Part shown: positions 42,800 to 51,514 of the stretch, piece by piece
Layout of the letters: each line of letters opens with the position of its first letter
Numbering within the stretch: position 1 is the first letter of the stretch
Notes under the pieces: generated by a model
Databases searched by the model: none
Told to the model about the DNA's origin: nothing
What the model saw: the letters and a program-made list of their open reading frames with translations, nothing else
Translations under genes and position numbers: made by a program
DNA from: Rhodovulum sulfidophilum
GTDB lineage: Bacteria > Pseudomonadota > Alphaproteobacteria > Rhodobacterales > Rhodobacteraceae
Reading direction: 5' to 3'
NCBI GenBank assembly: GCA_003241785.1
Contig: QFPW01000016.1
Coordinates: 117,328-181,327 of the forward strand
Length of the DNA stretch: 64,000 nucleotides

Positions 42800-43809
42800 G
42801 GCCGGGGCGCCTCCGCGGGAAAGAGGGCGGCCGGCCCGCTCCGGACGCACCGGACGCGGTGGTCCGGCGCGGGAATCTCGATCGGCGGCGTGGCCGCGAG
42901 GCAGGGCGGGGCGGCCAGCGCGCAGCGCGGCGCGAAGGCGCAGCCCCGGGGCGGCGTCTCGAGCCCCGGCGGCGCGCCCGGGATGGTGCGCAGCGGCGCG
43001 CCGCGCATCTCCGGCCGGACCCGCGCGTCCATCAGGCCCCGCATGTAGGGATGCAGCGGCGAGTCGATCATCGCCGCGGTCGGGCCCTGCTCGACGATGA
43101 GGCCCGCGTACATGACGGCGATCTCGTCGGCGATCTCGGCGGCGACGCCGAAATCATGCGTGACGAAGAGGATGCCCATGCCCAGCTCGCGCTGGAGCTC
43201 GCGCAGCAGGAGCAGGATCTGGATCTGGACGGTGGCGTCGAGCGCGGTGGTCGGCTCGTCCGCGAGCAGGAGCTTCGGCCGGCAGGCGAGCGCCATGGCG
43301 ATCATCACCCGCTGGCGCAGCCCGCCGGAAAGCTCGTGCGGATAGGCCCGCAGGCGCGCGCGGGCCGAGGGGATCTGCGCGCGGTCGAAGAGGTCGAGCG
43401 TCCGCCGCTCGGCCTCGGCCTGGCTCACATGGTCGTGGCGGCGGATCGTCTCGGTGATCTGGCGGCCGACGGTGAAGACCGGGTCGAAGGCGGTCATCGG
43501 CTCCTGGAAGATCATGCCGACCAGCTTGCCGCGGAGATCGGCCATCTCGCGCTCGGAGGCGGCGCGGATGTCGTGGCCGTCGATCTCGATCCGGCCCGAG
43601 GTCACGGTCCGGCGCGGAGGATTGAGCCGGTTGAGCGCGCGCAGCGTCACGGATTTTCCCGCGCCGCTTTCGCCGACGAGGCAAAGCACCCGGCCCCGGT
43701 CGAGGTCGAAATCGACGCCGCCGACCGCGTGGATCCGGCCGTCGCGGGTCTGGATCGTGACGCGCAGGTCGCGGACTCGGACCAGCGGGGCGGGGGCGGC
43801 CGGGCTCAC
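42796..43809 (-). CDS. Peptide-type ABC transporter ATP-binding protein (DppD family)
   Basis: A 337-residue ATPase with Walker A GESGAGKS, signature LSGGLRQRV, Walker B LLLADEPTTALD and the C-terminal oligopeptide/dipeptide cysteine region (GCAFAPRCALAAPPC) that binds an Fe-S cluster in some relatives. It overlaps both neighbours by four bases. Confidence 0.94.
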   Translation of the reverse strand: MSPAAPAPLVRVRDLRVTIQTRDGRIHAVGGVDFDLDRGRVLCLVGESGAGKSVTLRALNRLNPPRRTVTSGRIEIDGHDIRAASEREMADLRGKLVGMIFQEPMTAFDPVFTVGRQITETIRRHDHVSQAEAERRTLDLFDRAQIPSARARLRAYPHELSGGLRQRVMIAMALACRPKLLLADEPTTALDATVQIQILLLLRELQRELGMGILFVTHDFGVAAEIADEIAVMYAGLIVEQGPTAAMIDSPLHPYMRGLMDARVRPEMRGAPLRTIPGAPPGLETPPRGCAFAPRCALAAPPCLAATPPIEIPAPDHRVRCVRSGPAALFPAEAPRP

Positions 43810-44834
43810 GCGCGCGCCCTCCCGTGGCCGCTGCCCGGCATCTCCATCAGGCAGGCGACCTCGTGGCCGGCCGCGACCGGCACCGGCGCCGGCGCGACCC
43901 GCGCGCAGACGGGTTCGGCGAGCGCGCAGCGCGGCCGGAACCGGCAGCCGGAGGGCGGGTTCATCGGATCCGGCGGCTCGCCCGACAGGGGGGCGCGCTC
44001 GCGCGGCGTTCCGAGCGCGGGGCGGCTGGCCAGCAGCGCCGCGGTGTAGGGATGGCGCGCGTCCTCGTAGATCGCCGCCACCGGACCCTGCTCGACGATC
44101 TGGCCGAGATACATCACCACCACCCGGTCGGAGATGTACTGCACCACGTCGAGATCGTGGCTGATGAAGAGATAGGTCAGCCCGAACCGCGCCTTGAGGT
44201 CATTGAGCAGGTTCAGCACCTGGGCCTGCACCGATTTGTCGAGCGCCGAGACCGGTTCGTCGAGGATCACGAGCCGGGGATCGAGCGCCAGCGCGCGGGC
44301 TATGTTCACCCGCTGGCGCTGGCCGCCGGACAGCTGGTGCGGAAAGCGGCGGGCGAAGCGCGCGGGGGCGAGGCCGACCGCGTCCAGCAGCTCGCGCGCC
44401 CGCTCCAGCGCCCGGCGCCGCGGCATGCCATGCACCCGGGGCGCGAAGGCGATGGTTTCCTCGATCGCGAGCCGCGGGTTGAGCGAGGCGTAGCTGTCCT
44501 GAAAGACCATCTGCGTCTGGCGGCGGAATTCGCGGATCGGCAGGTTCGGCCCGCCGACCTCCTCGCCGTCGAAGATGAGCTCGCCCGCCGTCGGCTCCAG
44601 CAGGGTCATGATCAGCCGCGAGGTGGTGGACTTGCCGCAGCCCGACTCGCCGACGATGCCCAGCGTCTCGCCCTTGAGGATGTCGAAGCTCACGTGGTCG
44701 ACGGCGAGCAGCGCGCGTTTCGGCGCGAAGGGCGGCGCCTTCACCGGGAAGCGCTTCACGAGATCGCGGATGATCAGCAGGGGCTGCGCCGGGCCGCCGC
44801 GATCCTCCCGCGCGGGAAGCGCCGCCTCAGGCAA
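43806..44834 (-). CDS. Peptide-type ABC transporter ATP-binding protein (DppF family)
   Basis: A 342-residue ATPase with Walker A GESGCGKS, signature LSGGQRQRV, Walker B LVILDEPVSALD and the C-terminal cysteine pattern (GCRFRPRCALAEPVC). It overlaps the end of the ketopantoate-reductase-like gene by 8 bases, showing that gene belongs to the transporter operon. Confidence 0.94.
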   Translation of the reverse strand: MPEAALPAREDRGGPAQPLLIIRDLVKRFPVKAPPFAPKRALLAVDHVSFDILKGETLGIVGESGCGKSTTSRLIMTLLEPTAGELIFDGEEVGGPNLPIREFRRQTQMVFQDSYASLNPRLAIEETIAFAPRVHGMPRRRALERARELLDAVGLAPARFARRFPHQLSGGQRQRVNIARALALDPRLVILDEPVSALDKSVQAQVLNLLNDLKARFGLTYLFISHDLDVVQYISDRVVVMYLGQIVEQGPVAAIYEDARHPYTAALLASRPALGTPRERAPLSGEPPDPMNPPSGCRFRPRCALAEPVCARVAPAPVPVAAGHEVACLMEMPGSGHGRARA

Positions 44835-45762
44835 GGACCGGGTTCCCGGCCAGGGCCCGGGCCCGCTCGTAAACCCGCAGATGGCACAGCGCGGCGTCGA
44901 GGATCGGCGTCGCGAGCCCCTCGGGCCGGAGCGCGGCGAGGTCGCCCACCACGTGCTCGGCTTCGGTCGGGCCGCCCGCCGCGAGGTCGCGGAACATGCT
45001 CGCGGTCATGTCGGATCCGGGATCGGTGAGGAAGGCGCGGTTCGCCGCGATGAAGGACGGGCGGGCGGGGTGGCCCTGGCCCTCGGCGATCGCGCCGCAT
45101 TCGGCGTGCAGCGCGACGATCAGATCCGCGCCGCCCGCCCGGCAGATCTGGCCGATCGAGCCGCGCATCAGGCAGGTGATCGCCGCCAGCGTCGCGAGGC
45201 CGATCCACTTCTCCCACATGTCCTGGAGGACATCTCGCGACAGCGCGTGGTCGAAGTTCGCGCGGGCGAATATGGCGCCGATCCGCGCGCAGGCGTCGGC
45301 CTGGCCCGGATCGCGCGGCCCGAGGATGAGCTTGTGGACGTCGTTGAGGTGGAGGATCTCGCCCCGGGGGCCGAGCGTGCTCGAGATGAGGCACACCCCG
45401 CCCAGCACCTTCTCCGCCCCGAAGGCCCGGTCGAGCGCCGCGAGATGGCCCATGCCGTTCACCATCGGCAGGATGAGCGTCCCCGGTCCGATCGCCGGCG
45501 CGACATCGGCGATCGCCTGGCCGAGCGCGTAGGATTTCACCCCGAGCAGGACGAGGTCGTAGCCCGTCCCGGGCTTCGCCGCCGTGACCGTCCGGCAGGG
45601 CAGGGTCGCGTCGCCGTGCCGGCTCCGGATCATGAGCCCGGTCTCGGCCAGGACCGCCGCGCGCGCCGGGCGCACGAGGAAGGTCACGTCCGCGCCGGCC
45701 TCCGCGAGCCTGCCGCCGAAGTATCCCCCGGTGCCGCCCGCGCCTACGATCAGTATCTTCAT
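44827..45762 (-). CDS. Ketopantoate reductase family (PanE/ApbA-like) oxidoreductase
   Basis: A 311-residue two-domain reductase with NADP-binding GAGGTGGYFGG (7-17) and the family LGVKSYAL and NGMGHL segments. PanE itself makes pantoate for coenzyme A, but here it sits inside a peptide-type transporter operon, so it probably reduces a 2-oxo acid from the imported compound. Housekeeping panE would more often be elsewhere. It starts 93 bases after the binding-protein stop. Confidence 0.85.
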   Translation of the reverse strand: MKILIVGAGGTGGYFGGRLAEAGADVTFLVRPARAAVLAETGLMIRSRHGDATLPCRTVTAAKPGTGYDLVLLGVKSYALGQAIADVAPAIGPGTLILPMVNGMGHLAALDRAFGAEKVLGGVCLISSTLGPRGEILHLNDVHKLILGPRDPGQADACARIGAIFARANFDHALSRDVLQDMWEKWIGLATLAAITCLMRGSIGQICRAGGADLIVALHAECGAIAEGQGHPARPSFIAANRAFLTDPGSDMTASMFRDLAAGGPTEAEHVVGDLAALRPEGLATPILDAALCHLRVYERARALAGNPVLA

Positions 45763-45855
45763 CCGCTTCTCCGCCTCCGCGCTCCGCTCCGCCGGCGGCG
45801 CGCGTCTGTCTTCGGACCGGGCGTCCCGCGCCCCGTCGGCCGAGTCGCCCCGCGA

Positions 45856-47457
45856 CTATTCCGTGATATCGACCGTCGTCAGGTCGATGAAGTTCGATTG
45901 CGCGACGCCGACGCCGGTCACCTTGGGATTGAACGCCCGGGGATTGAGGTCGTGCACCACCCACATGAAGGGCGGATCGTCGGTCAGCCGCTCGCTCATC
46001 ACCGTGTAGGCGGCGTCGATCGTCGCCTGGTCCGTCGCATTCTCGAGCGTGGTCACCGCGGCGTCGAAGGCCTCGTCTTTCCAGTGGAAATAGTTGCCGC
46101 CGTTGGGGGTGAAATTGGCCGAGGAGAAGTAGCGCGCGGTGATGCCGGGATCCGACGGAATGCCGAGGTTGTTGAGCGCCAGCGTGCCGTGCTGGGCCTC
46201 GTCGTCGGGCGCGGCGCGGGAGGCGGCGAAGGTGGTGTTCACTTCCTGGGGATCGAAGGCCACGTCGACGCCGCAGGCCGATTTCAGCGTCTGCTGCAGG
46301 AACTCGTTCATCGGCAGCGGCTGCATGAAGCCCGAGCCCGAGGTCGGGATCATGACCTTGAAGGCGAGCGGGTGGTCCGGGCCGTATCCGGCCTCGGCGA
46401 GCAGCGCCTTGCCCTTCTCCGGATCGAAGGAATAGCGCTCCTTCGGCGCGCCGAAATGCGGGTCGCTCTCCTTCAGCCAGCTGACCGCGGGCTGCGCGGT
46501 GCCGTTGAGGAGCGCCACGATCCCGTCGCGGTCGACGCAGTAGTTCAGCGCCTGGCGCACGCGCAGGTCGGTGAAGGGGCTGTCCGTGGCGCCGATGTTG
46601 AAATACCAGCCCCAGACCTGCGGATAGGGGTTCGTCAGATAGGTGAGGCCCGCGGCCTTCAAGGCGTCGATCGCATCCGGCGGCACCGCCTCGATCCAGT
46701 CGACCTGGCCGGAGCGGAGCGCGGCCACGCGGGTGCTCGGGTCGGGGATCGGGACGATCTCGACCCGGTCGAGCTTCGCGAGATGGTCCTTGTCCCAGTA
46801 GCCGTCGAACCGGCCGAGCTCGGCGGAGACGCGCGGCGTGATCCCGAGGATCTTGAACGGCCCCGTTCCCGCGGTCGGCAGCGTCCCGGCCGCGGCCCAG
46901 TCGTGGCCCGCCTGCTCCCAGGAGTTCGGCGAGGCGAAGAGGATGTAGACGAGGTTGTAGGGGAAATAGGAGCCCGGCCGTTTCGTCGTCATGCTGACCG
47001 TGTGGTCGTCGATCTTGGCGTAGCTCTCGAGCAGCGGCATGCGCGCGACGCTGTTGGCGCTGCTGCGCGCGTCGAACTGCGGGCTTTCCTTGTCGAAATA
47101 GCGGTCCATGTTCCAGATGACCGCGTCGGCGTCGAAATCGGTGCCGTCGTGGAACTTCACCCCCTCGCGCAGCTTGAAGATCCAGACCTTCGGATCATCG
47201 GGATCCTGCGACCAGCTCTCGGCCAGGCCGGGGCGCAGTCCCGCGTTGGTCTCGGTCTGCGACAGATCCCAGAGCACCAGCGATTCGAAGACGGGATAGC
47301 CGAGGAAGCGGAAGCCCTCGAAGCCGTTGTTGGGCGAGCCGGTCGCGGTCGGGATGTCCGAGGCGGTGATGCCGATCCGCACGACCTTGTCCGCGAGGGC
47401 CTGCTGGCCCAGGAGCGCCGCGACCGCCGCCGTGGCAAGGAACTTCAAAATCTGCAT
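45856..47457 (-). CDS. Peptide-type ABC transporter substrate-binding protein (DppA/OppA family)
   Basis: A 533-residue family-5 solute-binding protein with a short Sec signal peptide (MQILKFLATAAVAALL, cleavage near ALA-DK). AGAGAGG lies before the ATG. Family members bind peptides, opines, glycosides or nickel chelates, so the ligand is not set by family. It is the binding partner of the permeases and ATPases at 40938-44834. Confidence 0.92.
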   Translation of the reverse strand: MQILKFLATAAVAALLGQQALADKVVRIGITASDIPTATGSPNNGFEGFRFLGYPVFESLVLWDLSQTETNAGLRPGLAESWSQDPDDPKVWIFKLREGVKFHDGTDFDADAVIWNMDRYFDKESPQFDARSSANSVARMPLLESYAKIDDHTVSMTTKRPGSYFPYNLVYILFASPNSWEQAGHDWAAAGTLPTAGTGPFKILGITPRVSAELGRFDGYWDKDHLAKLDRVEIVPIPDPSTRVAALRSGQVDWIEAVPPDAIDALKAAGLTYLTNPYPQVWGWYFNIGATDSPFTDLRVRQALNYCVDRDGIVALLNGTAQPAVSWLKESDPHFGAPKERYSFDPEKGKALLAEAGYGPDHPLAFKVMIPTSGSGFMQPLPMNEFLQQTLKSACGVDVAFDPQEVNTTFAASRAAPDDEAQHGTLALNNLGIPSDPGITARYFSSANFTPNGGNYFHWKDEAFDAAVTTLENATDQATIDAAYTVMSERLTDDPPFMWVVHDLNPRAFNPKVTGVGVAQSNFIDLTTVDITE

Positions 47458-47587
47458 GGGCGCCTCTCTTGAATGGGTCCGGCCGCGGGGCGGCGGGTCG
47501 TTCGGCGGATCGCGCGCGCCTTCGCGCCGGATCCCGGAAGCCCCCGCGGAGCGCGCCCGTCCGGGCCGGCCGCGGGCGCGGGTGAGC

Positions 47588-47920
47588 TCAGTCGACGATG
47601 AAGAGCTTGGCGCCGTCCTTCGTCGAGGACCGGTGCGCCGCGTCGCCGAAATCGGAGACGTGGTAGCCCGTGCCCGCCTTCATCGTGAACCTGCGGCCGT
47701 CCTTGAGCTCGGTTTCGATCTCGCCCTCGATGACATAGAGGATATGTCCGCGGTCGCACCAGTGATCGGCGAGGTAGCCGGGGCCGTGCTCCACGACCCG
47801 CACGCGCAGATCGCCCGCCGTGAGCGTGTGCCACAGCGACCGGCCGGTGTCGCCGGGATGTTCCGATACTGGAACGCTGTCCCATTCGACGAACGTGAAG
47901 GGCATCTCGGGGATCTTCAT
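47588..47920 (-). CDS. Small cupin (DHCW-motif type)
   Basis: A 110-residue cupin with the distinctive LADHWCDRGHILYVIEGE stretch, a His/Cys-containing metal-site motif seen in the so-called DHCW cupins. The ATG at 47920, with AAAGGAG 6 bases upstream, is preferred to the open frame starting at 47992. It is the first gene of the peptide-type transporter operon, right behind a CGGTGCAAT operator pair. Function unknown. Confidence 0.8.
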   Translation of the reverse strand: MKIPEMPFTFVEWDSVPVSEHPGDTGRSLWHTLTAGDLRVRVVEHGPGYLADHWCDRGHILYVIEGEIETELKDGRRFTMKAGTGYHVSDFGDAAHRSSTKDGAKLFIVD

Positions 47921-47960
47921 GGGAAACTCCTTTCCCTCGAAAGCTACCCAAGCCGCATCG

Positions 47961-47993
47961 CGGTGCAATCTGGAAAATTGATCGCAGTGCAAT
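47961..47993. promoter_or_regulatory. Direct-repeat operator candidate for the MocR regulator
   Basis: GTGCAAT occurs at 47963-47969 (within CGGTGCAAT) and at 47987-47993, 24 bases apart on the same strand, in an AT-rich stretch upstream of the cupin and transporter operon. The same element is present in front of the MocR gene. MocR regulators such as GabR bind paired direct repeats. Confidence 0.65.
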
Positions 47994-48020
47994 ATAATCC
48001 GTCAGCCGCGTTCCGCGCGC

Positions 48021-49409
48021 CTAGTTTCGAGGCGGAAGCGTCGCGCGGCTGAGCGATCCTTCGTCGAACCCCGCCGCGCCGGTCGCGCCGGGCCGCATCC
48101 GGAGCGTCGCCGCGATCAGGTCGAGCGCGCGGGTCAGCGCGTCGAGCGGCGGGGTCGCGAGCGACAGGCGCACCGCGTTCGGCGCGCGGCCGTGCTGGAC
48201 TGCGAAGGCCGAGCCCGGCGCGATCGCGATGCCGTGCCGGCCCAGCACGCCGACGAAATCCTCGGCCCGCCAGCTTCCCGGCAGCTCGAGCCAGAGATGA
48301 TAGGCGCGCGGGTCGCGCCGCACCGCCAGCCCGCCGAGCAGCCGCGCGGCGAGATCCTGGCGCAGCCGCGCGTCGACGCGCTTCTCGGCCTCGATCGCGG
48401 CGACGGTGCCGTCGTTGATCCAGCGCAGCGTCGCCTCCTGCGAAAAGCCCGGCGCGGTCCAGCCGAGCGCGCGCATCCCGTTCGCGATCGCCTCCGACCG
48501 GCCGCGCGGCGGGGCGATCAGCCCCAGCGTCAGGCCGGCGGTCAGGCGCTTGGAGAGGCTGTCCACCACGACGACGTGCTCCGGGGCGAGCCCCGCGAGC
48601 GCGACATGCGGCGTGTCGAGCAGGAAGCGATAGATCACGTCCTCGATCGCGAGGACGCCGGTGTCGCGCAGCAGCGCGGCGATCGCCGCGAGACGCGCGT
48701 GGGACGTGTTGATGCCCAGCGGGTTATGCAGGACCGGCTGCAGGTAGATGGCGCTCAGCCCGTGCTTGGCATGGGCGCTCGCGATCGCCTCGGGCAGGAT
48801 CCCCTCGGCGTCCATGCCAAGCGGGATGAGCTGGATCCCGAGCCGGCCGGCGATGTGCTTCACCGCCGGATAGGTGATTTCCTCGACCCCCAGCCGGCCG
48901 CCGACCGGCACGATCCCCGCGATCGCGGCGCCGATGGCCTGCCGGCCACCCGCCGCGAAGAGGATCCCCTTCGGATCCGGCGCCCAGTTCGCGCAGTCGA
49001 GAAACCGCGCCGCGATCGCGCGGCGCGAGGCGGTGCCGGTGGCGGTCGTCGCGCGGAAGGCCTTGTCGAGCGCGTCGGGCCGCGCCACCCAGCCGAGCCC
49101 GCGGCCCTGCATCACCGCCTGCGCGGGCAGGACGGGAAAGCCCATCTCGAGATCGGCGGCGATTTCGGGATGCGCCTCGGACATGACCGGGGTATTGGCG
49201 GCGACGGCCTTGACGAAAGTCCCCCGCCCGACCTCGCCGACCAGCAGGCCGCGCCGGATCAGCTCGCCATAGGCCTTGGACGCGGTCGAGGCCGCGATGC
49301 CGCTGCGGTAGGCGAATTCGCGCTGGGTCGGCATCCGGTCGCCGGGACGGAGCCGGCCCGCGAGGATGTCGGACGCGATCTGATCGGCCACGTTGAGGTA
49401 GGAGTTCAT
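48021..49409 (-). CDS. MocR-type regulator (GntR winged helix fused to an aminotransferase-like domain)
   Basis: A 462-residue regulator: N-terminal winged helix-turn-helix (residues 5-70; REFAYRSGIAASTASKAYGELIRRG in two parts) and a type I aminotransferase-like domain with the PLP lysine K287 (SLSKRLT). Such proteins use PLP to sense amino compounds. The ATG at 49409 gives the expected domain start. It is flanked by the operator copies at 49432-49463 and 47961-47993, so it likely regulates itself, the divergent ridA-type gene and the transporter operon downstream. Confidence 0.92.
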   Translation of the reverse strand: MNSYLNVADQIASDILAGRLRPGDRMPTQREFAYRSGIAASTASKAYGELIRRGLLVGEVGRGTFVKAVAANTPVMSEAHPEIAADLEMGFPVLPAQAVMQGRGLGWVARPDALDKAFRATTATGTASRRAIAARFLDCANWAPDPKGILFAAGGRQAIGAAIAGIVPVGGRLGVEEITYPAVKHIAGRLGIQLIPLGMDAEGILPEAIASAHAKHGLSAIYLQPVLHNPLGINTSHARLAAIAALLRDTGVLAIEDVIYRFLLDTPHVALAGLAPEHVVVVDSLSKRLTAGLTLGLIAPPRGRSEAIANGMRALGWTAPGFSQEATLRWINDGTVAAIEAEKRVDARLRQDLAARLLGGLAVRRDPRAYHLWLELPGSWRAEDFVGVLGRHGIAIAPGSAFAVQHGRAPNAVRLSLATPPLDALTRALDLIAATLRMRPGATGAAGFDEGSLSRATLPPRN

Positions 49410-49431
49410 CGCCGGCCCCGCTCTGTTCCGA

Positions 49432-49463
49432 ATTGCACCGAGTGCAATATTTGCATTGCACCG
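49432..49463. promoter_or_regulatory. Operator candidate between mocR and the ridA-type gene
   Basis: ATTGCACCG occurs at 49432-49440 and 49455-49463, a 23-base direct repeat, with an inverted GTGCAAT between them at 49442-49448. The reverse complement CGGTGCAAT is exactly the element at 47961. The site starts 23 bases upstream of the MocR ATG. Confidence 0.7.
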
Positions 49464-49612
49464 ACGTGGCGCGGCGGTCAAGCTCGTAAGTGGCGGGCGC
49501 CTTCGCGTCCCGCCCAGCGACATTGATCGGCGCTCCCGTCCGGTCGCGGACGCGCCGGCGGGCCTCTCGCCCCGCGAGCATCCGCCGGAAGCGTCACTTC
49601 GGAGTTCTGAAC

Positions 49613-49984
49613 ATGCGGGAAATCTCCACCACCGACGCCCCCGTCGCGGCCGGTCCCTATTCGCAGGCGATCCGGACGGGCGATCTGCTCTTCGTCTCGG
49701 GTCAGCTCCCGATCGATCCGGCCACGGGCGCCATTCCGGAGGATGTGCTCGAGCAGACCCGGCGGAGCCTCGCCAACATCGCCGCGATCGCGCGGGGGGC
49801 GGGGACCGATCTCGCGAAGACGGTGAAGACGACGGTCTTCGTGACCGACATCGCGCGCTTCGACGAGATCAACGGCGTCTATGCCAGCTTCTTCTCCGCC
49901 CCGTTCCCGGCGCGCTCGCTCTACCAGGTCGCCGCCCTGCCGAAGGGCGCCCAGGTCGAGATCGAGGCGGTGATCGAGATCTGA
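49613..49984 (+). CDS. RidA/YjgF family enamine/imine deaminase
   Basis: A 123-residue single-domain RidA protein with the conserved active-site arginine R101 (PARSLYQVAALP) and the GPYSQAI and FVSGQLP signatures. RidA hydrolyses reactive enamine or imine intermediates made by PLP or flavin enzymes. The ATG at 49613 with GGAG upstream is preferred to the longer frame. It is divergent from the MocR regulator and probably under its control. Confidence 0.92.
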   Translation: MREISTTDAPVAAGPYSQAIRTGDLLFVSGQLPIDPATGAIPEDVLEQTRRSLANIAAIARGAGTDLAKTVKTTVFVTDIARFDEINGVYASFFSAPFPARSLYQVAALPKGAQVEIEAVIEI

Positions 49985-50028
49985 TCCGCCGGGGGCCGGC
50001 TGGACCCCGGGCAAGCGCGCCCCGATAC

Positions 50029-50052
50029 TGGAAAGAGCTTCCATATATGGAA
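50029..50052. promoter_or_regulatory. IclR-type operator candidate
   Basis: TGGAAAGAGCTTCCA (50029-50043) fits the published IclR-family consensus TGGAAATNATTTCCA at most positions, and its right arm overlaps a perfect 14-base palindrome TTCCATATATGGAA (50039-50052). The element lies 24 bases before the IclR start, as expected for autoregulation and control of the genes behind it. Confidence 0.65.
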
Positions 50053-50075
50053 CCAAGCAACCCGGGACCCTCCGC

Positions 50076-50840
50076 TTGAGCGCCCTCGACGACGCCATCG
50101 ACATGCTGGCCTGCTTCTCCTTCGCCCAGACCGGGCTGACCCAGGCCGATCTGCTGCGCCGGACCGGCGTGCCGAAGGCGACGGCCTCGCGCGTGCTCCG
50201 CACGCTGCGCGATCGCGGCGTGCTCGACTATGATCCCGAGCGCCGGCTCTATTCGGTCGGGGTCCGGCTATTCGAGCTGGGACAGATCTATCGGCGGAAC
50301 CACGACTTCCTCTCGGCGCTCGCCGCGCGGGTGGACGCGATCAGCCGCGAGACCGGGATGACCGGCTATGTCACGGTCTTCGACGGGGCCGAGCTCGTCA
50401 TCCTGCGCATGTCGCAGGGCAGCCATCCGCTGGCGATCTTCACGCCGCCGGGCGCGCGGGTGCCCTGCTGGTCCACCTCGAACGGCCGCGCGATGCTCGC
50501 GCTGCTCGGCGACGCCGAGATCCGCGACCGGCTGCCCGATCCGCTGCCGCGCGTGACCGAGGCGGCGCCCGCGACGCTCGCCGCGGTGCTCGGCAGGGTC
50601 GCGGCGATCCGGCGCGCCGGCGGCGTCGAGAGCAGCCGGCACGAGACGCTCGAGGGGGTCGGCTCGGAGGGGGTCGGGGTCCGCGACCCGGCGAGCGGCG
50701 AGATCTTCGGCGTCGCGATCTCCTACCCCGACGCCGCGATCTCCGAGGAGGAGCGGCTCGGGATCGCGGGCCGGCTGCGCGGCCTGCGGCGCGATTTCGC
50801 GCGGCTCGAAGAACCGATGACGGGGAGGGACGCGGGATGA
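50076..50840 (+). CDS. IclR-family transcriptional regulator
   Basis: A 254-residue IclR regulator: winged helix-turn-helix at about 1-70 (LTQADLLRRTGVPKATASRVL) and an effector domain beyond residue 80. The start is a TTG at 50076; the next in-frame ATG at 50103 would cut the first recognition helix (LDDAIDMLACFS), so TTG is preferred despite a weak ribosome site. It overlaps the AroM gene by four bases (ATGA) and heads the AroM-DUF917-HyuA operon. Confidence 0.9.
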   Translation: MSALDDAIDMLACFSFAQTGLTQADLLRRTGVPKATASRVLRTLRDRGVLDYDPERRLYSVGVRLFELGQIYRRNHDFLSALAARVDAISRETGMTGYVTVFDGAELVILRMSQGSHPLAIFTPPGARVPCWSTSNGRAMLALLGDAEIRDRLPDPLPRVTEAAPATLAAVLGRVAAIRRAGGVESSRHETLEGVGSEGVGVRDPASGEIFGVAISYPDAAISEEERLGIAGRLRGLRRDFARLEEPMTGRDAG

Positions 50841-51508
50841 GGCGGACGATCGGGCTGATCGGGATCGGCGAGGCCCCCCGGGCGGAGCAGGTGGCGGAGA
50901 TCGTCCGCGCGCTGCCCCCGGACGTCGCGGTGGTGGAGATGGGCGCGCTCCAGGATCTGACCCGCGCGGAGATCGCCCAGGCGCGGCCCGAGGGGGCGGA
51001 GGACACGCTCTTCACCCGCCTGCGGGACGATACGCCGATCGAGGTGTCGCACCGGGCGGTGACCGCCGGCGTGAACCGGCGTCTCGCCGAGCTCGAGGCG
51101 ATGGGGATCGGCGCCGCGCTTCTCCTGTGCACCGGAACCTTCCGCGGGATCGCCTTCCGGGGACTCGTCCTCTACCCCTCCGCGATCCTCGACGCGATGG
51201 TCCGCGCGGTCTTCACCGGGGGGCGGCTCGGGGTTCTCGTCCCGCTGCCGGAACAGGTCGGGGCGCTGACGCGGAAATGGGAGGCCGAGGGGGTCGAGGT
51301 GATCGCGACGGCGCTGCGCCCCGGCGCGCCGGGGGAGGACGTCGACGCGGCCGTGGCCAGCCTCGCGGCCCGGAGCCCCGACCTCCTCGTGATGGACTGC
51401 ATGGGCTACACCGCCGCCGACAGGGCGCGGGCGCGGCTGGGCTATGACGGGCCGATCGCGCTCGGGATCAGCTCGGCCGCCCGCGTGGTGGCCGAGTTGA
51501 TCGGATAG
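50837..51508 (+). CDS. AroM family protein
   Basis: A 223-residue AroM-family protein (GLIGIGEAPR near the N-terminus, then LLLCTGTF and VMDCMGY). AroM has no settled function, but it resembles the Asp/Glu/hydantoin racemase fold, and two cysteines (C98 and C188) sit about where that superfamily has its catalytic pair. Together with DUF917 and HyuA homologues a racemase-like role on a hydantoin-type compound is a reasonable guess. It is not related to aromatic amino-acid synthesis by context. Confidence 0.85.
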   Translation: MRRTIGLIGIGEAPRAEQVAEIVRALPPDVAVVEMGALQDLTRAEIAQARPEGAEDTLFTRLRDDTPIEVSHRAVTAGVNRRLAELEAMGIGAALLLCTGTFRGIAFRGLVLYPSAILDAMVRAVFTGGRLGVLVPLPEQVGALTRKWEAEGVEVIATALRPGAPGEDVDAAVASLAARSPDLLVMDCMGYTAADRARARLGYDGPIALGISSAARVVAELIG

Positions 51509-51514
51509 GGGAAG

